Assembly: GCA_025353085.1 (NCBI GenBank)
Contig: JANXRI010000268.1
Coordinates: 1 to 7,800, forward strand
From: Betaproteobacteria bacterium
GTDB lineage: Bacteria > Pseudomonadota > Gammaproteobacteria > Burkholderiales > SG8-41
DNA: 7,800 bases
Direction: 5' to 3'
Shown here one piece after another: positions 1 through 6,069 of this stretch (the first letter of the stretch is position 1; each line of letters opens with the position of its first letter). Position numbers and translations under genes: made by a program. The notes beneath the pieces were generated by a model that searched no databases, was not told the origin of the DNA, and worked only from the letters and a program-made list of their open reading frames with translations.

Positions 1-82
1 GCTCGATCAACGGAAACAGCATCCGGATCAGTTCGTCTTTCTGGTCGTGCGTAAGGCGCGAAAGATCCGGCAGTTCTTCCAT
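1..82 (-). CDS. N-terminal fragment of a probable IS66-like transposase, cut by the window edge
   Basis: Reading the minus strand from the ATG at 82-80 gives 27 codons beginning MEELPDLSRLTHDQKDELIR and staying open to the window edge. The opening pattern (x-LPDLS-x-L-T/S-H-x-Q/E-KD-x-LI) is what I associate with the N-terminus of IS66-family transposases, which carry out DDE-type cut-and-paste transposition. No catalytic residue lies in the visible part, so the assignment rests on this short motif alone. No clear Shine-Dalgarno sequence precedes the ATG. A weak promoter (TTGTAC at 118-113, 17-base spacer, TATGCT at 95-90) could start transcription almost at the ATG. The rest of the element, if present, lies to the left; I could not define a terminal inverted repeat. 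Another small protein with a similar start cannot be excluded. Confidence 0.5.
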   Translation of the reverse strand, partial: MEELPDLSRLTHDQKDELIRMLFPLIE

Positions 83-103
83 GCATCACAGCATACACAC
101 TGC

Positions 104-119
104 GTACAATTTGTACAAT
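104..119. promoter_or_regulatory. Repeat/palindrome GTACAAT-TT-GTACAAT in the divergent intergenic region
   Basis: GTACAAT occurs at 104-110 and again at 113-119, a 9-base period. The same bases also form a palindrome, GTACAA (104-109), T, TTGTAC (111-116). TTGTAC resembles a -35 element and is present on both strands. It lies between the transposase-like start (82, minus) and the cupin start (172, plus). It could be an operator or overlapping divergent promoters; no matching strong -10 is seen for the plus strand. Function is inference. Confidence 0.3.
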
Positions 120-171
120 AGCTACACGCTGAATAGTCACTAATTTTTTATAAAAACAGGAGGCCTTAAAC

Positions 172-618
172 ATGAAGAAATTTCTCGCACTCGCAATGCT
201 TGTCGCAGCGACGGCCGCAGTAACCTGGTCATTCGCCGGTGGCTTTCCCAATCGCGTGCATTACATCCATCATGACAAAGTCACCGCGGCCTTTGTTAAA
301 GGTGAACGGCTCATCGAAGACGAAGGGCTGACGGTCATCGCCAATCGCGGCAAGCAGCGCGACGCCGAAATCCATGCGAAGACCAACCATGTGTTCATCA
401 TCGTCGACGGCGAGGCCGACTTCGTGACGGGCGGCACGGTGATCGATCCGAGGGACACCGCGCCTGGACAGATTCGCGGGTCCGGCATCGAAGGCGGCAC
501 GGTGCATCGCCTGACCAAAGGCGACGTGATCACAATCCCCGCGCATACGCCGCATCAATGGAGAGACACGTCAAAAACCGGCTCGGTCGGCTACTATGCG
601 GTGAACATCGAGCAGTAG
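172..618 (+). CDS. Exported single-domain cupin protein
   Basis: This is a 148-residue protein. Residues 1-23 form a signal peptide or anchor: Lys2-Lys3, then a hydrophobic run ending near FAGG. The rest is one small beta-barrel cupin domain. Motif 1 lies around residues 66-88 (E66, H68, H73, then FIIVDGEADF), and motif 2 around 117-130 (GDVITIPAHTPHQW, with H125 and H128). H68, H73 and H128 are the likely metal ligands; the usual motif-1 glutamate is not in its canonical place. Cupins include dioxygenases, isomerases and sensors, so the substrate cannot be named. The start is secure: AGGAGG at 158-163 lies 8 bases before the ATG. An exported cupin suggests periplasmic small-molecule binding or turnover. 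The flavin reductase gene 74 bases downstream on the same strand may be co-transcribed. Confidence 0.85.
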   Translation: MKKFLALAMLVAATAAVTWSFAGGFPNRVHYIHHDKVTAAFVKGERLIEDEGLTVIANRGKQRDAEIHAKTNHVFIIVDGEADFVTGGTVIDPRDTAPGQIRGSGIEGGTVHRLTKGDVITIPAHTPHQWRDTSKTGSVGYYAVNIEQ

Positions 619-692
619 CTGCGGTCGAACAAATATCCGCCGCTGAACGCACCCAGCACCGGCGGCCCTCCTACTTTGATCCGTCCCGAGTG

Positions 693-1250
693 ATGACAAA
701 AATTCTCGGCATCTCAGGCAGTTTGCGCCAAGGCTCGTTCAATACGATGCTCCTCAATCAGGCGGCGAAGCTCGCGCCGGCGGGGATCGACTTTCAGATT
801 GGCACGATCAAGGGTATCCCGCTCTACGACGGCGACGTCGAAGCCTCGTCCGGATTGCCGCCGGCCGTGCAACTACTAAAAACGCAGGTGATGGATTGCG
901 ATGGCATGTTGCTGGTCACGCCCGAATACAATAACAGCATCCCGGGTGTATTCAAGAATGCGATCGACTGGCTCACGCGCCCGCCCGCTGACGCGCCGCG
1001 GGTATGGGGCAACCGCCCGGTCGCGGTCATCGGTGCGTCGCCCGGTAATTTCGGCACCGTACTCGCGCAGCAGGCTTGGTTACCGGTTCTGCGCCTGCTC
1101 GGCACGCGGCCCTGGTTCGGCGGCCGCCTGATGGTGTCGGGCGCCGGCAGCGTATTCAATGCGGCGGGTGAAATCACTGACGAGGCGATACTCGGCCAGT
1201 TGCGAAAAGTCATGGCCGAATTCGGCGCATTCATAACGGCGGACCATTGA
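693..1250 (+). CDS. NADPH-dependent FMN reductase (chromate/quinone reductase type)
   Basis: This is a 185-residue flavodoxin-like protein of the NADPH-dependent FMN reductase family, which includes ChrR/YieF-type quinone and chromate reductases. The family transfers electrons from NAD(P)H through bound FMN to quinones or other acceptors in the cytoplasm. Residues 1-15 (MTKILGISGSLRQGS) hold the first strand and the FMN phosphate-binding loop. The family signature PEYNNSIPGVFKNAIDW is present in the middle, followed by PVAVIGASPGNFG. The open frame extends upstream into the cupin gene, but homology begins at the ATG at 693, giving the usual family length of about 185-190. A GTG at 690 directly before it is an alternative start. 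The ribosome site is weak, so the exact start is less certain than the gene. The physiological acceptor cannot be read from sequence. Confidence 0.9.
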   Translation: MTKILGISGSLRQGSFNTMLLNQAAKLAPAGIDFQIGTIKGIPLYDGDVEASSGLPPAVQLLKTQVMDCDGMLLVTPEYNNSIPGVFKNAIDWLTRPPADAPRVWGNRPVAVIGASPGNFGTVLAQQAWLPVLRLLGTRPWFGGRLMVSGAGSVFNAAGEITDEAILGQLRKVMAEFGAFITADH

Positions 1251-1347
1251 TCATCGGCTGCGCGCCGTCCGCACGCGAACCAAAGCAGCGAATTAAAATC
1301 TCACTGGCTTGAGTTATTCAGCCGTGCGCCAAAATCGCTGACAGCCC

Positions 1348-1800
1348 ATGAGCGAAGCCAACCCTTACGACCAATTTATCCTCGACCACATTCGCAACGC
1401 GCGCAATTACCGCCCGTTGGCGGACGCGAGCCATCACGCGGCCGGCGTCAATCCACTATGCGGCGACGAGATGACTGTCTACGCCAACGTGGTCGACGAC
1501 CGGATCGGCGAAATCGGTTTTCAGTGTTCATGCTGCGGCATAGCGATGGCGTCGGCGTCCGTGATGACGGAGCTGATTGAAGCTGTCCCGCTCGCCGATG
1601 CAAAGTCCCTGCTGCGCGGGTTTATTTCGGCGCTGGCCAGCGATGTAGAACTCGCCGCGCTCGGCGTTGAAAGTGGACGGCTCGCTATTTTGCAGGCGGT
1701 CCGCGCACTGCCGGGCCGGCGTAAATGTGCAGCGCTGCCGTGGCTTACGCTGGAGGCGGCGCTCGAAGGACGGCCGCAGGCGATCTCCAGCGGAGATTGA
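1348..1800 (+). CDS. sufU: SufU-like iron-sulfur cluster assembly / sulfur-transfer protein
   Basis: This is a 150-residue protein of the IscU/SufU fold. SufU accepts persulfide sulfur from the cysteine desulfurase SufS and holds zinc. Visible hallmarks are NPLCGD (C38, D40), the second-cysteine region at 58-73 ending in MASASVMTE, and RKCAALPWLTL (C127). C38, D40, C63 and C127 match the zinc/active-site set. The 64-residue gap between C63 and C127 fits the SufU type, which carries an insertion that IscU lacks. The second-cysteine motif is unusual: where the family normally has F-x-G-x-G-C, this protein has F58-Q-C60-S-C62-C63, so two glycines are cysteines. No sufS, sufB/C/D or isc gene is adjacent, so it is an orphan here. 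The ATG at 1348 lacks a clear ribosome site but gives the expected N-terminus (YDQFILDHIRNARN). The terminal sufU codons converge on a minus-strand gene 26 bases away. Confidence 0.88.
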   Translation: MSEANPYDQFILDHIRNARNYRPLADASHHAAGVNPLCGDEMTVYANVVDDRIGEIGFQCSCCGIAMASASVMTELIEAVPLADAKSLLRGFISALASDVELAALGVESGRLAILQAVRALPGRRKCAALPWLTLEAALEGRPQAISSGD

Positions 1801-1826
1801 CAGGTGGCACGGGTCTTTGTTTTTCG

Positions 1827-2252
1827 CTAACGGCGCACGCTGCCGGCTCCCGTCGTCGCAGTCCCCGGGGTTGATATTCCGCCCGGCCCCGTCGAGGTGT
1901 TGGAGCCCGTTCCCGATCCAGGGTTCGATGATGAAGTGGGCGTCGAAGACGTGTCGGATGTGGTGCTGCCCGTGAGGCCGGACGATGGTCGGGTTGCCGA
2001 TGGCGAAATAATGATCGTCGGCGTGATTGCCGGCACCGTGGTCGTTACCGGGGAGATACCACCCACGGGCGGCGCCGTGACGCGGGGCGCAATGGAGTCG
2101 CTCCTTAATACACAATCGGGGCCGTTGCGTTCCATGCACGCCGGGTTGGCGTCGGGAACACTTTGATTGCGGTCGGTCGTTTGCGCTGAGACGGCGGGCG
2201 CAACAGCGGTAAAAAATACTATGATCGATGCGGCAGTAAGCTTCACAGTCAA
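1827..2252 (-). CDS. Secreted Ser/Thr/Pro/Gly-rich hypothetical protein
   Basis: I do not recognise a family. The 141-residue product begins at a TTG at 2252 (MTVKLTAASI after initiation); a GTG at 2246 two codons later is equally possible. Residues 1-23 form a convincing signal peptide with cleavage after VSA. The mature part has a short segment with two cysteines (C39, C47), and the rest is low complexity and dominated by Ser, Thr, Pro and Gly (TSSTPTSSSNPGSGTGSNTS near 101-120). It is predicted to be disordered and exported. It lies 12 bases downstream of a small lipoprotein gene on the same strand, which suggests one transcript. The opposite strand is also open over part of the region, but those products have no signal peptide or known motif. 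The gene is probably real because of the signal peptide and the arrangement; function is unknown. Confidence 0.6.
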   Translation of the reverse strand: MTVKLTAASIIVFFTAVAPAVSAQTTDRNQSVPDANPACMERNGPDCVLRSDSIAPRVTAPPVGGISPVTTTVPAITPTIIISPSATRPSSGLTGSTTSDTSSTPTSSSNPGSGTGSNTSTGPGGISTPGTATTGAGSVRR

Positions 2253-2264
2253 TTATCCGAAAAA

Positions 2265-2450
2265 TCAGCAACAACCGGGACCCGGCGATATCGTGCACGG
2301 CACCCTGCACTGGGCGTCGAGCAGCGGGTCGCGCCGGTGCATGTCGCCGAGTCCCGTCATGGACGGGGACGAGCTGACGTGTCGCGGCTCGACTGCACAG
2401 CCGGCGGCGAGAGTCAGAATTAGAAACAACATCGTCAGACGGGGAGTCAT
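2265..2450 (-). CDS. Small lipoprotein candidate (61 residues)
   Basis: The reading starts MTPRLTMLFLILTLAAGCAV. It has Arg4, a hydrophobic run at residues 6-16 and a lipobox LAAGC with the lipidated cysteine at C18. Residue +2 is Ala, so outer-membrane sorting would be expected. The mature part is only about 44 residues and contains four more cysteines (C48, C52, C60, C61), two at the extreme C-terminus. A ribosome site AAAGG lies about 8 bases before the ATG (2450-2448). The stop (TGA at 2267-2265) is 12 bases ahead of the next minus-strand start, which suggests a two-gene operon. No family is recognised. The lipobox, the ribosome site and the neighbour make this more likely than a chance reading frame. 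Confidence 0.6.
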   Translation of the reverse strand: MTPRLTMLFLILTLAAGCAVEPRHVSSSPSMTGLGDMHRRDPLLDAQCRVPCTISPGPGCC

Positions 2451-2525
2451 GGCAATAACCTTTAGTGCATGCCGATATCGTTATGACCTGTCCCGGATGC
2501 GCGGCGTTCAATCGAAATATGTGCG

Positions 2526-2627
2526 ATTCCGTACAGACCTTTGTGCGGTATCAGACACAATGTCGTCAACGGCGGACGGCATCGCATTGTCTGCCGCCGC
2601 GCTCGCTGTACTCCAAATTCCGTACAG
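2526..2627. repeat. Two exact 11-base direct repeats ATTCCGTACAG upstream of the BON gene
   Basis: ATTCCGTACAG occurs at 2526-2536 and 2617-2627, 91 bases apart. The second copy runs into the ribosome-binding site (AGGTGA) of the BON-domain gene. The copies flank most of the intergenic region between the divergent lipoprotein and BON genes. They could be paired operator sites or a chance or duplication remnant. The rest of 2451-2634 shows no gene and no strong sigma-70 promoter. Confidence 0.35.
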
Positions 2628-2634
2628 GTGAAGG

Positions 2635-3219
2635 ATGAATCTACTACTCGCCACTACGCTCGTCACCGGCGCTCTGCTCGCGCCCGCGGCGGGTTATGCA
2701 GCCGACAAGACGATCCCGCAAAGCGCGAACGATGCCGTGATCGAATCGTCGGTCACAGTCAAAATCAAAAGTGAATTTGCCAAGGACAAGACGGTCAGCG
2801 CGACCAACATCAAAGTCGATACCGAGGAAGGCGGGGTGGTGACGCTATCGGGCAATGCGAAGAGCAAGGCCGAAGCCGACCAGGCAGTCAAGATCGCGCG
2901 CGATATCAGCGGCGTGATTTCGGTAAAAAATAACATCGTGATCGGCGACGGCAGCAAGGACAGCGACAAGAAATCGGGCCCCGAAAGCGTTAGGGAAGAT
3001 ATCAGGGATGTCGCGATCACCGCCAAAATCAAAGCTGGTTTCGTCAAGGACAAAACGGTCAGTGCGGCGAGCATCAAAGTAGAAACCGATGACAACGGCG
3101 TCGTCACCTTAAGTGGCACCGCCAAGAGCAAAGCGGAAGCCGACCAGGCCGTTAAGCTCGCACGCAACACCAAAGGCGTTACGTCGGTCAAAAACGAAAT
3201 CTCCATTCAGCCGAAATAA
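2635..3219 (+). CDS. Periplasmic protein with two BON domains (OsmY-like)
   Basis: This is a 194-residue protein with a signal peptide (residues 1-23, cleavage near GYAAD) and two BON domains at about 36-103 and 124-192. BON domains bind phospholipid membranes; OsmY, the best-known member, is a periplasmic protein induced by osmotic and envelope stress. The two domains are close copies: 44 of 61 residues are identical between 41-101 and 129-189, including the shared stretch AKSKAEADQAVK. They are joined by a charged linker (about 104-122, rich in Asp, Lys and Ser). The start is fixed by an in-frame stop at 2629-2631; AGGTGA three bases before the ATG is a usable ribosome site. The signal peptide is unusual in lacking a positive charge in its N-region. 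The slyX gene follows on the same strand after 70 bases. Confidence 0.9.
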   Translation: MNLLLATTLVTGALLAPAAGYAADKTIPQSANDAVIESSVTVKIKSEFAKDKTVSATNIKVDTEEGGVVTLSGNAKSKAEADQAVKIARDISGVISVKNNIVIGDGSKDSDKKSGPESVREDIRDVAITAKIKAGFVKDKTVSAASIKVETDDNGVVTLSGTAKSKAEADQAVKLARNTKGVTSVKNEISIQPK

Positions 3220-3289
3220 ACCGCGCACCGGCGCCGCCGCCAGCGTTGATGACTATAGCTGTACTACGCACGTCGATTAGGAAGCCGTC

Positions 3290-3490
3290 ATGGAATCGCG
3301 TCTCGAAAAAATAGAATCGAAACTAAGTCTTGCCGAGGACATGCTGGAAGAACTGAACAAGACCGTCTACCGGCAGCAACGCCGCATCGATCGACTCGAG
3401 CAGGCCATGGATGCGCTACGCCATCAAGTGCAGACGGCCATGCCGGCCGAAACGCGCACGCCCGGCGAGGAAGTACCGCCGCACTATTAG
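3290..3490 (+). CDS. slyX: SlyX family protein
   Basis: This is a 66-residue acidic-to-basic coiled-coil protein, the usual SlyX length. Residues 1-50 form a helix with heptad-spaced hydrophobics (MESRLEKIESKLSLAEDMLE, then LNKTVYRQQRRIDRLEQAMD). The C-terminus EEVPPHY is the family hallmark. SlyX was named from a gene next to slyD in enterobacteria and its biochemical role is not established. The ribosome site AGGAAG (3279-3284) is 5 bases before the ATG. The neighbours are a BON-domain gene and a solute receptor, not slyD. Confidence 0.92.
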   Translation: MESRLEKIESKLSLAEDMLEELNKTVYRQQRRIDRLEQAMDALRHQVQTAMPAETRTPGEEVPPHY

Positions 3491-3560
3491 CAGGGCGCGG
3501 CTGCGCAGGTCTGCTTGACCGCGCCGCGGGTCAGGCGGAAGCTTCCTGCGATTACTTTTG

Positions 3561-4542
3561 ATGGATATTCTTATGCGCAATCGGCTCACCGTTTTTGCAG
3601 TGTTATCCGGGCTGCTGTCCGCAGCGCATGCGCAAGGTCAATCAGACTATCCGGTGAAGCCTATCCGCATCGTGATCGGCACCGCGGCCGGCGGCGGCAG
3701 CGATTTGATGGCGCGGCTCGTGGGCCAGCGTCTCACGCAGGCGTGGAATGCGGTGACTGTGGTCGAGCCGCGGCCGGGCGTTGGCGGCAACCTGGCGGCC
3801 GAGTATGTGGAGAAGTCGCCGCCCGATGGCTACACCTTGTATGTGTGCTTCGGCACGCACACGGTGAATCCGAATTTGTATCCGAAACTTGGCTACGACG
3901 CGATTCGCGACTTCACGCCGGTGACGCTGCTCGCACGTCAATACAATGCGCTCGTTGTCCATCCATCGGTGCCGGCGCGTTCGGTCAATGAACTCGTCGC
4001 ACTGGCGAAGCGGCAACCCGGCAAGCTGAGCTACGGTTCATCCGGCAGCGGCAGTCCAAATCATCTCGGCATGGAGCTCTTCAAGATCACGGCGCAAATC
4101 GATCTCGTGCACATCCCATACAAAGGCGCGGCGCCATCGCGCATCGATTTGCTCGGCGGCCACACGGATCTGATGTTTGATGTTTTGCGCACGGCGCTAC
4201 CCTATCGCGACGCCGGACGGATGCGCATGCTCGCGCTCGCCAGCCCGCAGCGCTCGACGCTTGCACCCGATCTGCCGACGATGGCGGAGGCCGGCTGGAC
4301 AGGGCTCGAAGTGTTGACCTGGCATGGACTATTGGCGCCCGCCGGCACGCCGCCCGCAATTGTCGAGCGCCTGCAAGGCGGAACTCCAGCGCGGCCTTCT
4401 CGCGCCGGCCTCAAAAGAAAAACTGGCCACCGATGGCATTGAAGTCGTCGCGGGTACGCCTGCGGAGCTCGATGCATTCATGCGCGCCGACATGGCCAGA
4501 TGGGGCAACGTGATCAAGACCGCGCGAATACGGCCGGATTAG
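3561..4542 (+). pseudogene. Bug/TctC-type periplasmic solute receptor, frameshifted near the 3' end
   Basis: The product is a tripartite tricarboxylate transporter substrate-binding protein (Bug family). This family comprises periplasmic receptors for carboxylates and similar small molecules and is hugely expanded in Burkholderiales. A signal peptide ends at AHA-Q. Family segments follow in order: YPVKPIRIVIG, AAGGGSDLMARLVGQRL, PGVGGNLAAEYV, PPDGYTLYV, SGSGSPNHLGMELFK, IPYKGAAP and LLGGHTDLMFD. At 4374-4380 the frame is lost after ERLQ: one extra G in the GG pair at 4377-4378 sends translation to a stop at 4442. The normal ending (AELQRGL, then KEKLATDGIEVV, DMARWGNVIK, RIRPD) continues in the +1 frame to the stop at 4542. 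Removing one G gives a normal 322-residue protein from the ATG at 3573; ATG 3561 is an alternative start. It is either a recent frameshift or a sequencing error. No TctA/TctB membrane genes are adjacent, as is common for orphan Bug receptors. Confidence 0.85.
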
Positions 4543-4575
4543 TGTCGCCTCTAAATCCACGAGGCACTGATTAAA

Positions 4576-4590
4576 GCTGGCGGCGCCAGC
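4576..4590 (+). other. Small hairpin GCTGGC-GGC-GCCAGC
   Basis: This is a perfect 6-base stem with a 3-base loop, 33 bases after the receptor stop. It has no T-run, so it is not a terminator by itself. It may assist the stronger terminator just downstream or stabilise the transcript's 3' end. Confidence 0.35.
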
Positions 4591-4613
4591 CTGACCGCGC
4601 GACTACTGAAACG

Positions 4614-4639
4614 AAAACCCCGCTCGCGCGGGGTTTTTT
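4614..4639 (+). terminator. Strong intrinsic terminator between convergent genes
   Basis: The stem is AAAACCCCGC (4614-4623) paired with GCGGGGTTTT (4628-4637), loop TCGC, followed by T to 4639. It is a canonical rho-independent terminator for the receptor gene. On the minus strand the same stem follows the methyltransferase-like gene's stop (4640-4638) directly and is followed by TTTTCGTTTC, so it probably works in both directions. Confidence 0.9.
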
Positions 4640-5516
4640 ATTGTGCAAGTTTAAAGCCGCGTTCGGGCGGCGTGCCCGCTTCGAAATGCACCGAGGTCAG
4701 CGCCGGCACCGCCACTTGGTGGCAAATCTTCTGCACGTGGAAAGCTTCGATCGGCGGGCGCCAGTTCGCCTTCGTTTCACACGTCACTTTGACGCAACTG
4801 ATGCTTTTCAACCACGCGCAGACTTTCACCTCCGAGCCGTCGACGCCGGCGATGGTCGTCAAAAACGGCGAGCCTTCGTAGTGCGGCTGGTTGGTTCCCT
4901 CTTGCGTGCGCACGTCCGCGAGCACCGTGAAAAAGCCGCCGTTCAGGTCGAGCAGCGCGAGTACCTTGTCCATGAAGAGCGACAAGTCCGTCGTATATGA
5001 AAAGCCGCCCACCACATCGGTGATGACCTGGAATTTGCCGAGTTCTTCCCGCGAATATTCGCGCAGGCGCCGGCTCGCGAGATACTGGATTTTGGCGGGC
5101 GGCAGCAATGCTGCTTTCTCGTGCCAGTCGGCCGTCCGGCGGTCTTCGATCGAGATCGCAACGCCCTGCGCTTTGCTGCCGCGTTCATCGCGGCCCTCGA
5201 AATGCAGCATGTCAAATTTCGGCGTGTAGTAATCGAGGATCGCCTGACCTCGGCCGGCGCCGACGTCGAGCCAGCGGTCGCCCGGCCGCAGACGGCCCAG
5301 CGCATGATCGAATTCACCGGGCAAAGCCTGCGTATATGAAAGCAACGAGCGGTCGATTACATAGCCTTCAGGCACCTGCTCGCCACGGCTTTTGTAGATG
5401 GCCTCCTGCTTCGCGAGTTCCGCCGCCAGCGCGACACTGCCGCCATCGGCGGCGCGCGTCCACGTCGCTGCGCCAAAAATCAGCAGCGCGAGCAGGCACG
5501 CGCCAGGATTTTTCAA
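4638..5516 (-). CDS. Methyltransferase-like (class I SAM fold) protein with a signal peptide
   Basis: The gene encodes 292 residues from a TTG start at 5516. Residues 1-22 look like a signal peptide: Lys2, a hydrophobic stretch ALLIFGAATW, then TRAADG. The next segment (about 30-75) is helical. Residues 82-90 (WLDVGAGRG) are motif I of class I SAM-dependent methyltransferases, with D84, G86, G88 and G90. An acidic residue follows the second strand (FEGRDERG, 106-113), and 163-200 resembles motifs IV-VI (FQVITDVVGGFSYTTD, then LLDLNGGFFTVL). The C-terminal part (about 230-292) has five cysteines and no recognised domain. Substrate is unknown. A signal peptide on a SAM-binding fold is unexpected, because SAM is cytoplasmic. 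The ribosome site is poor and no ATG is available, so the start is the least certain point. It is the last gene of a minus-strand cluster, 24 bases after the Usp gene. Confidence 0.75.
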   Translation of the reverse strand: MKNPGACLLALLIFGAATWTRAADGGSVALAAELAKQEAIYKSRGEQVPEGYVIDRSLLSYTQALPGEFDHALGRLRPGDRWLDVGAGRGQAILDYYTPKFDMLHFEGRDERGSKAQGVAISIEDRRTADWHEKAALLPPAKIQYLASRRLREYSREELGKFQVITDVVGGFSYTTDLSLFMDKVLALLDLNGGFFTVLADVRTQEGTNQPHYEGSPFLTTIAGVDGSEVKVCAWLKSISCVKVTCETKANWRPPIEAFHVQKICHQVAVPALTSVHFEAGTPPERGFKLAQ

Positions 5517-5540
5517 GCGGACGTTACCTGCCCTGCGGTG

Positions 5541-6035
5541 TTATTTCTTGGCGGCAGCAGGCGGCTTTTCATCCGGATGATCCGCGCTCATTAATGCGCG
5601 GAACACCAGCACAGGAATCGACGCGCGGTGCAATACCCGGGTGGCTTCGCTGCCCATCAACACCGCGACCAGCCCTTTGCGCGAGCGCGACGTCATTACG
5701 ATGAGATCGCAGTGACGCTCATTAGCCGTGTTGATGATCGCGTCGAACGGCTGGGAGTTGGTGGCGATTTCGGTGTCGCATTCAACGCCCCGCGCCGCCG
5801 CGGTTTTTTTGACGAACAAGAGAAAACTCTCCGCTCGGGCCCGCGCTTCGTCGGCCATTTTGCCGGGCAGGGTTGGATCGTATGAGCTGTCTTCCGCCAT
5901 CGTCATGCGGTAATCCGGCACGACGTGTATGCCGGTCACTCTGGCGCCGCAAAGTTTTGCGAGATCGAAACCACGTTCGATGGCGCGTTCTGAATGGCCG
6001 GACCCGTCGGTCGGCATTAATATATGTTTAAACAT
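5541..6035 (-). CDS. Universal stress protein, UspA family
   Basis: This is a 164-residue cytoplasmic protein of the Usp fold. The N-terminus FKHILMPTDGSGHSERAIER is the classic first strand with the Asp10 nucleotide contact, and the family's C-terminal strand is present (RASIPVLVFR, 137-146). The ATP-binding loop G-2x-G-9x-G-S/T is degenerate: T115 and S118 replace the first two glycines, while G128 and S129 remain. Nucleotide binding may therefore be weak or lost. The last 15-18 residues are an extra charged Pro/Ala/Lys tail. The ribosome site is strong (AGGAGGAG just before the ATG at 6035). It lies 34 bases downstream of an MFS transporter gene and 24 bases upstream of a methyltransferase-like gene, so the three are probably co-transcribed. 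Usp proteins usually respond to starvation, redox or respiratory stress. Confidence 0.92.
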   Translation of the reverse strand: MFKHILMPTDGSGHSERAIERGFDLAKLCGARVTGIHVVPDYRMTMAEDSSYDPTLPGKMADEARARAESFLLFVKKTAAARGVECDTEIATNSQPFDAIINTANERHCDLIVMTSRSRKGLVAVLMGSEATRVLHRASIPVLVFRALMSADHPDEKPPAAAKK

Positions 6036-6069
6036 AGCTCCTCCTCTTGCAAGCGGCTTTCATTAGACG

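Noticed and set aside
149..154. TATAAA before the cupin gene as a -10 element
   Set aside because: It would place the transcription start on the AGGAGG ribosome site, leaving too short a leader.
558..692. N-terminal extension of the FMN reductase reading frame into the cupin gene
   Set aside because: The 45 upstream codons overlap the cupin gene and are Arg-rich without family similarity. The flavodoxin fold begins at the ATG at 693.
1783..1824. Hairpin ATCTCC-AGC-GGAGAT at the end of sufU followed by a T-rich tract
   Set aside because: The stem is inside the coding sequence and about 18 bases separate it from the T-rich tract, so it does not form a standard intrinsic terminator.
1897..2166. 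89-codon plus-strand frame opposite the secreted Ser/Thr-rich gene
   Set aside because: Its acidic, Val/Gly-rich composition mirrors the low-complexity opposite strand. It has no signal, ribosome site or recognisable motif.
1528..2511. Long 327-codon open frame on the minus strand spanning sufU and the small secreted genes
   Set aside because: It overlaps sufU and both signal-peptide genes. Its product is rich in Arg, His and Cys with no domain or signal, typical of an antisense shadow in GC-rich DNA.
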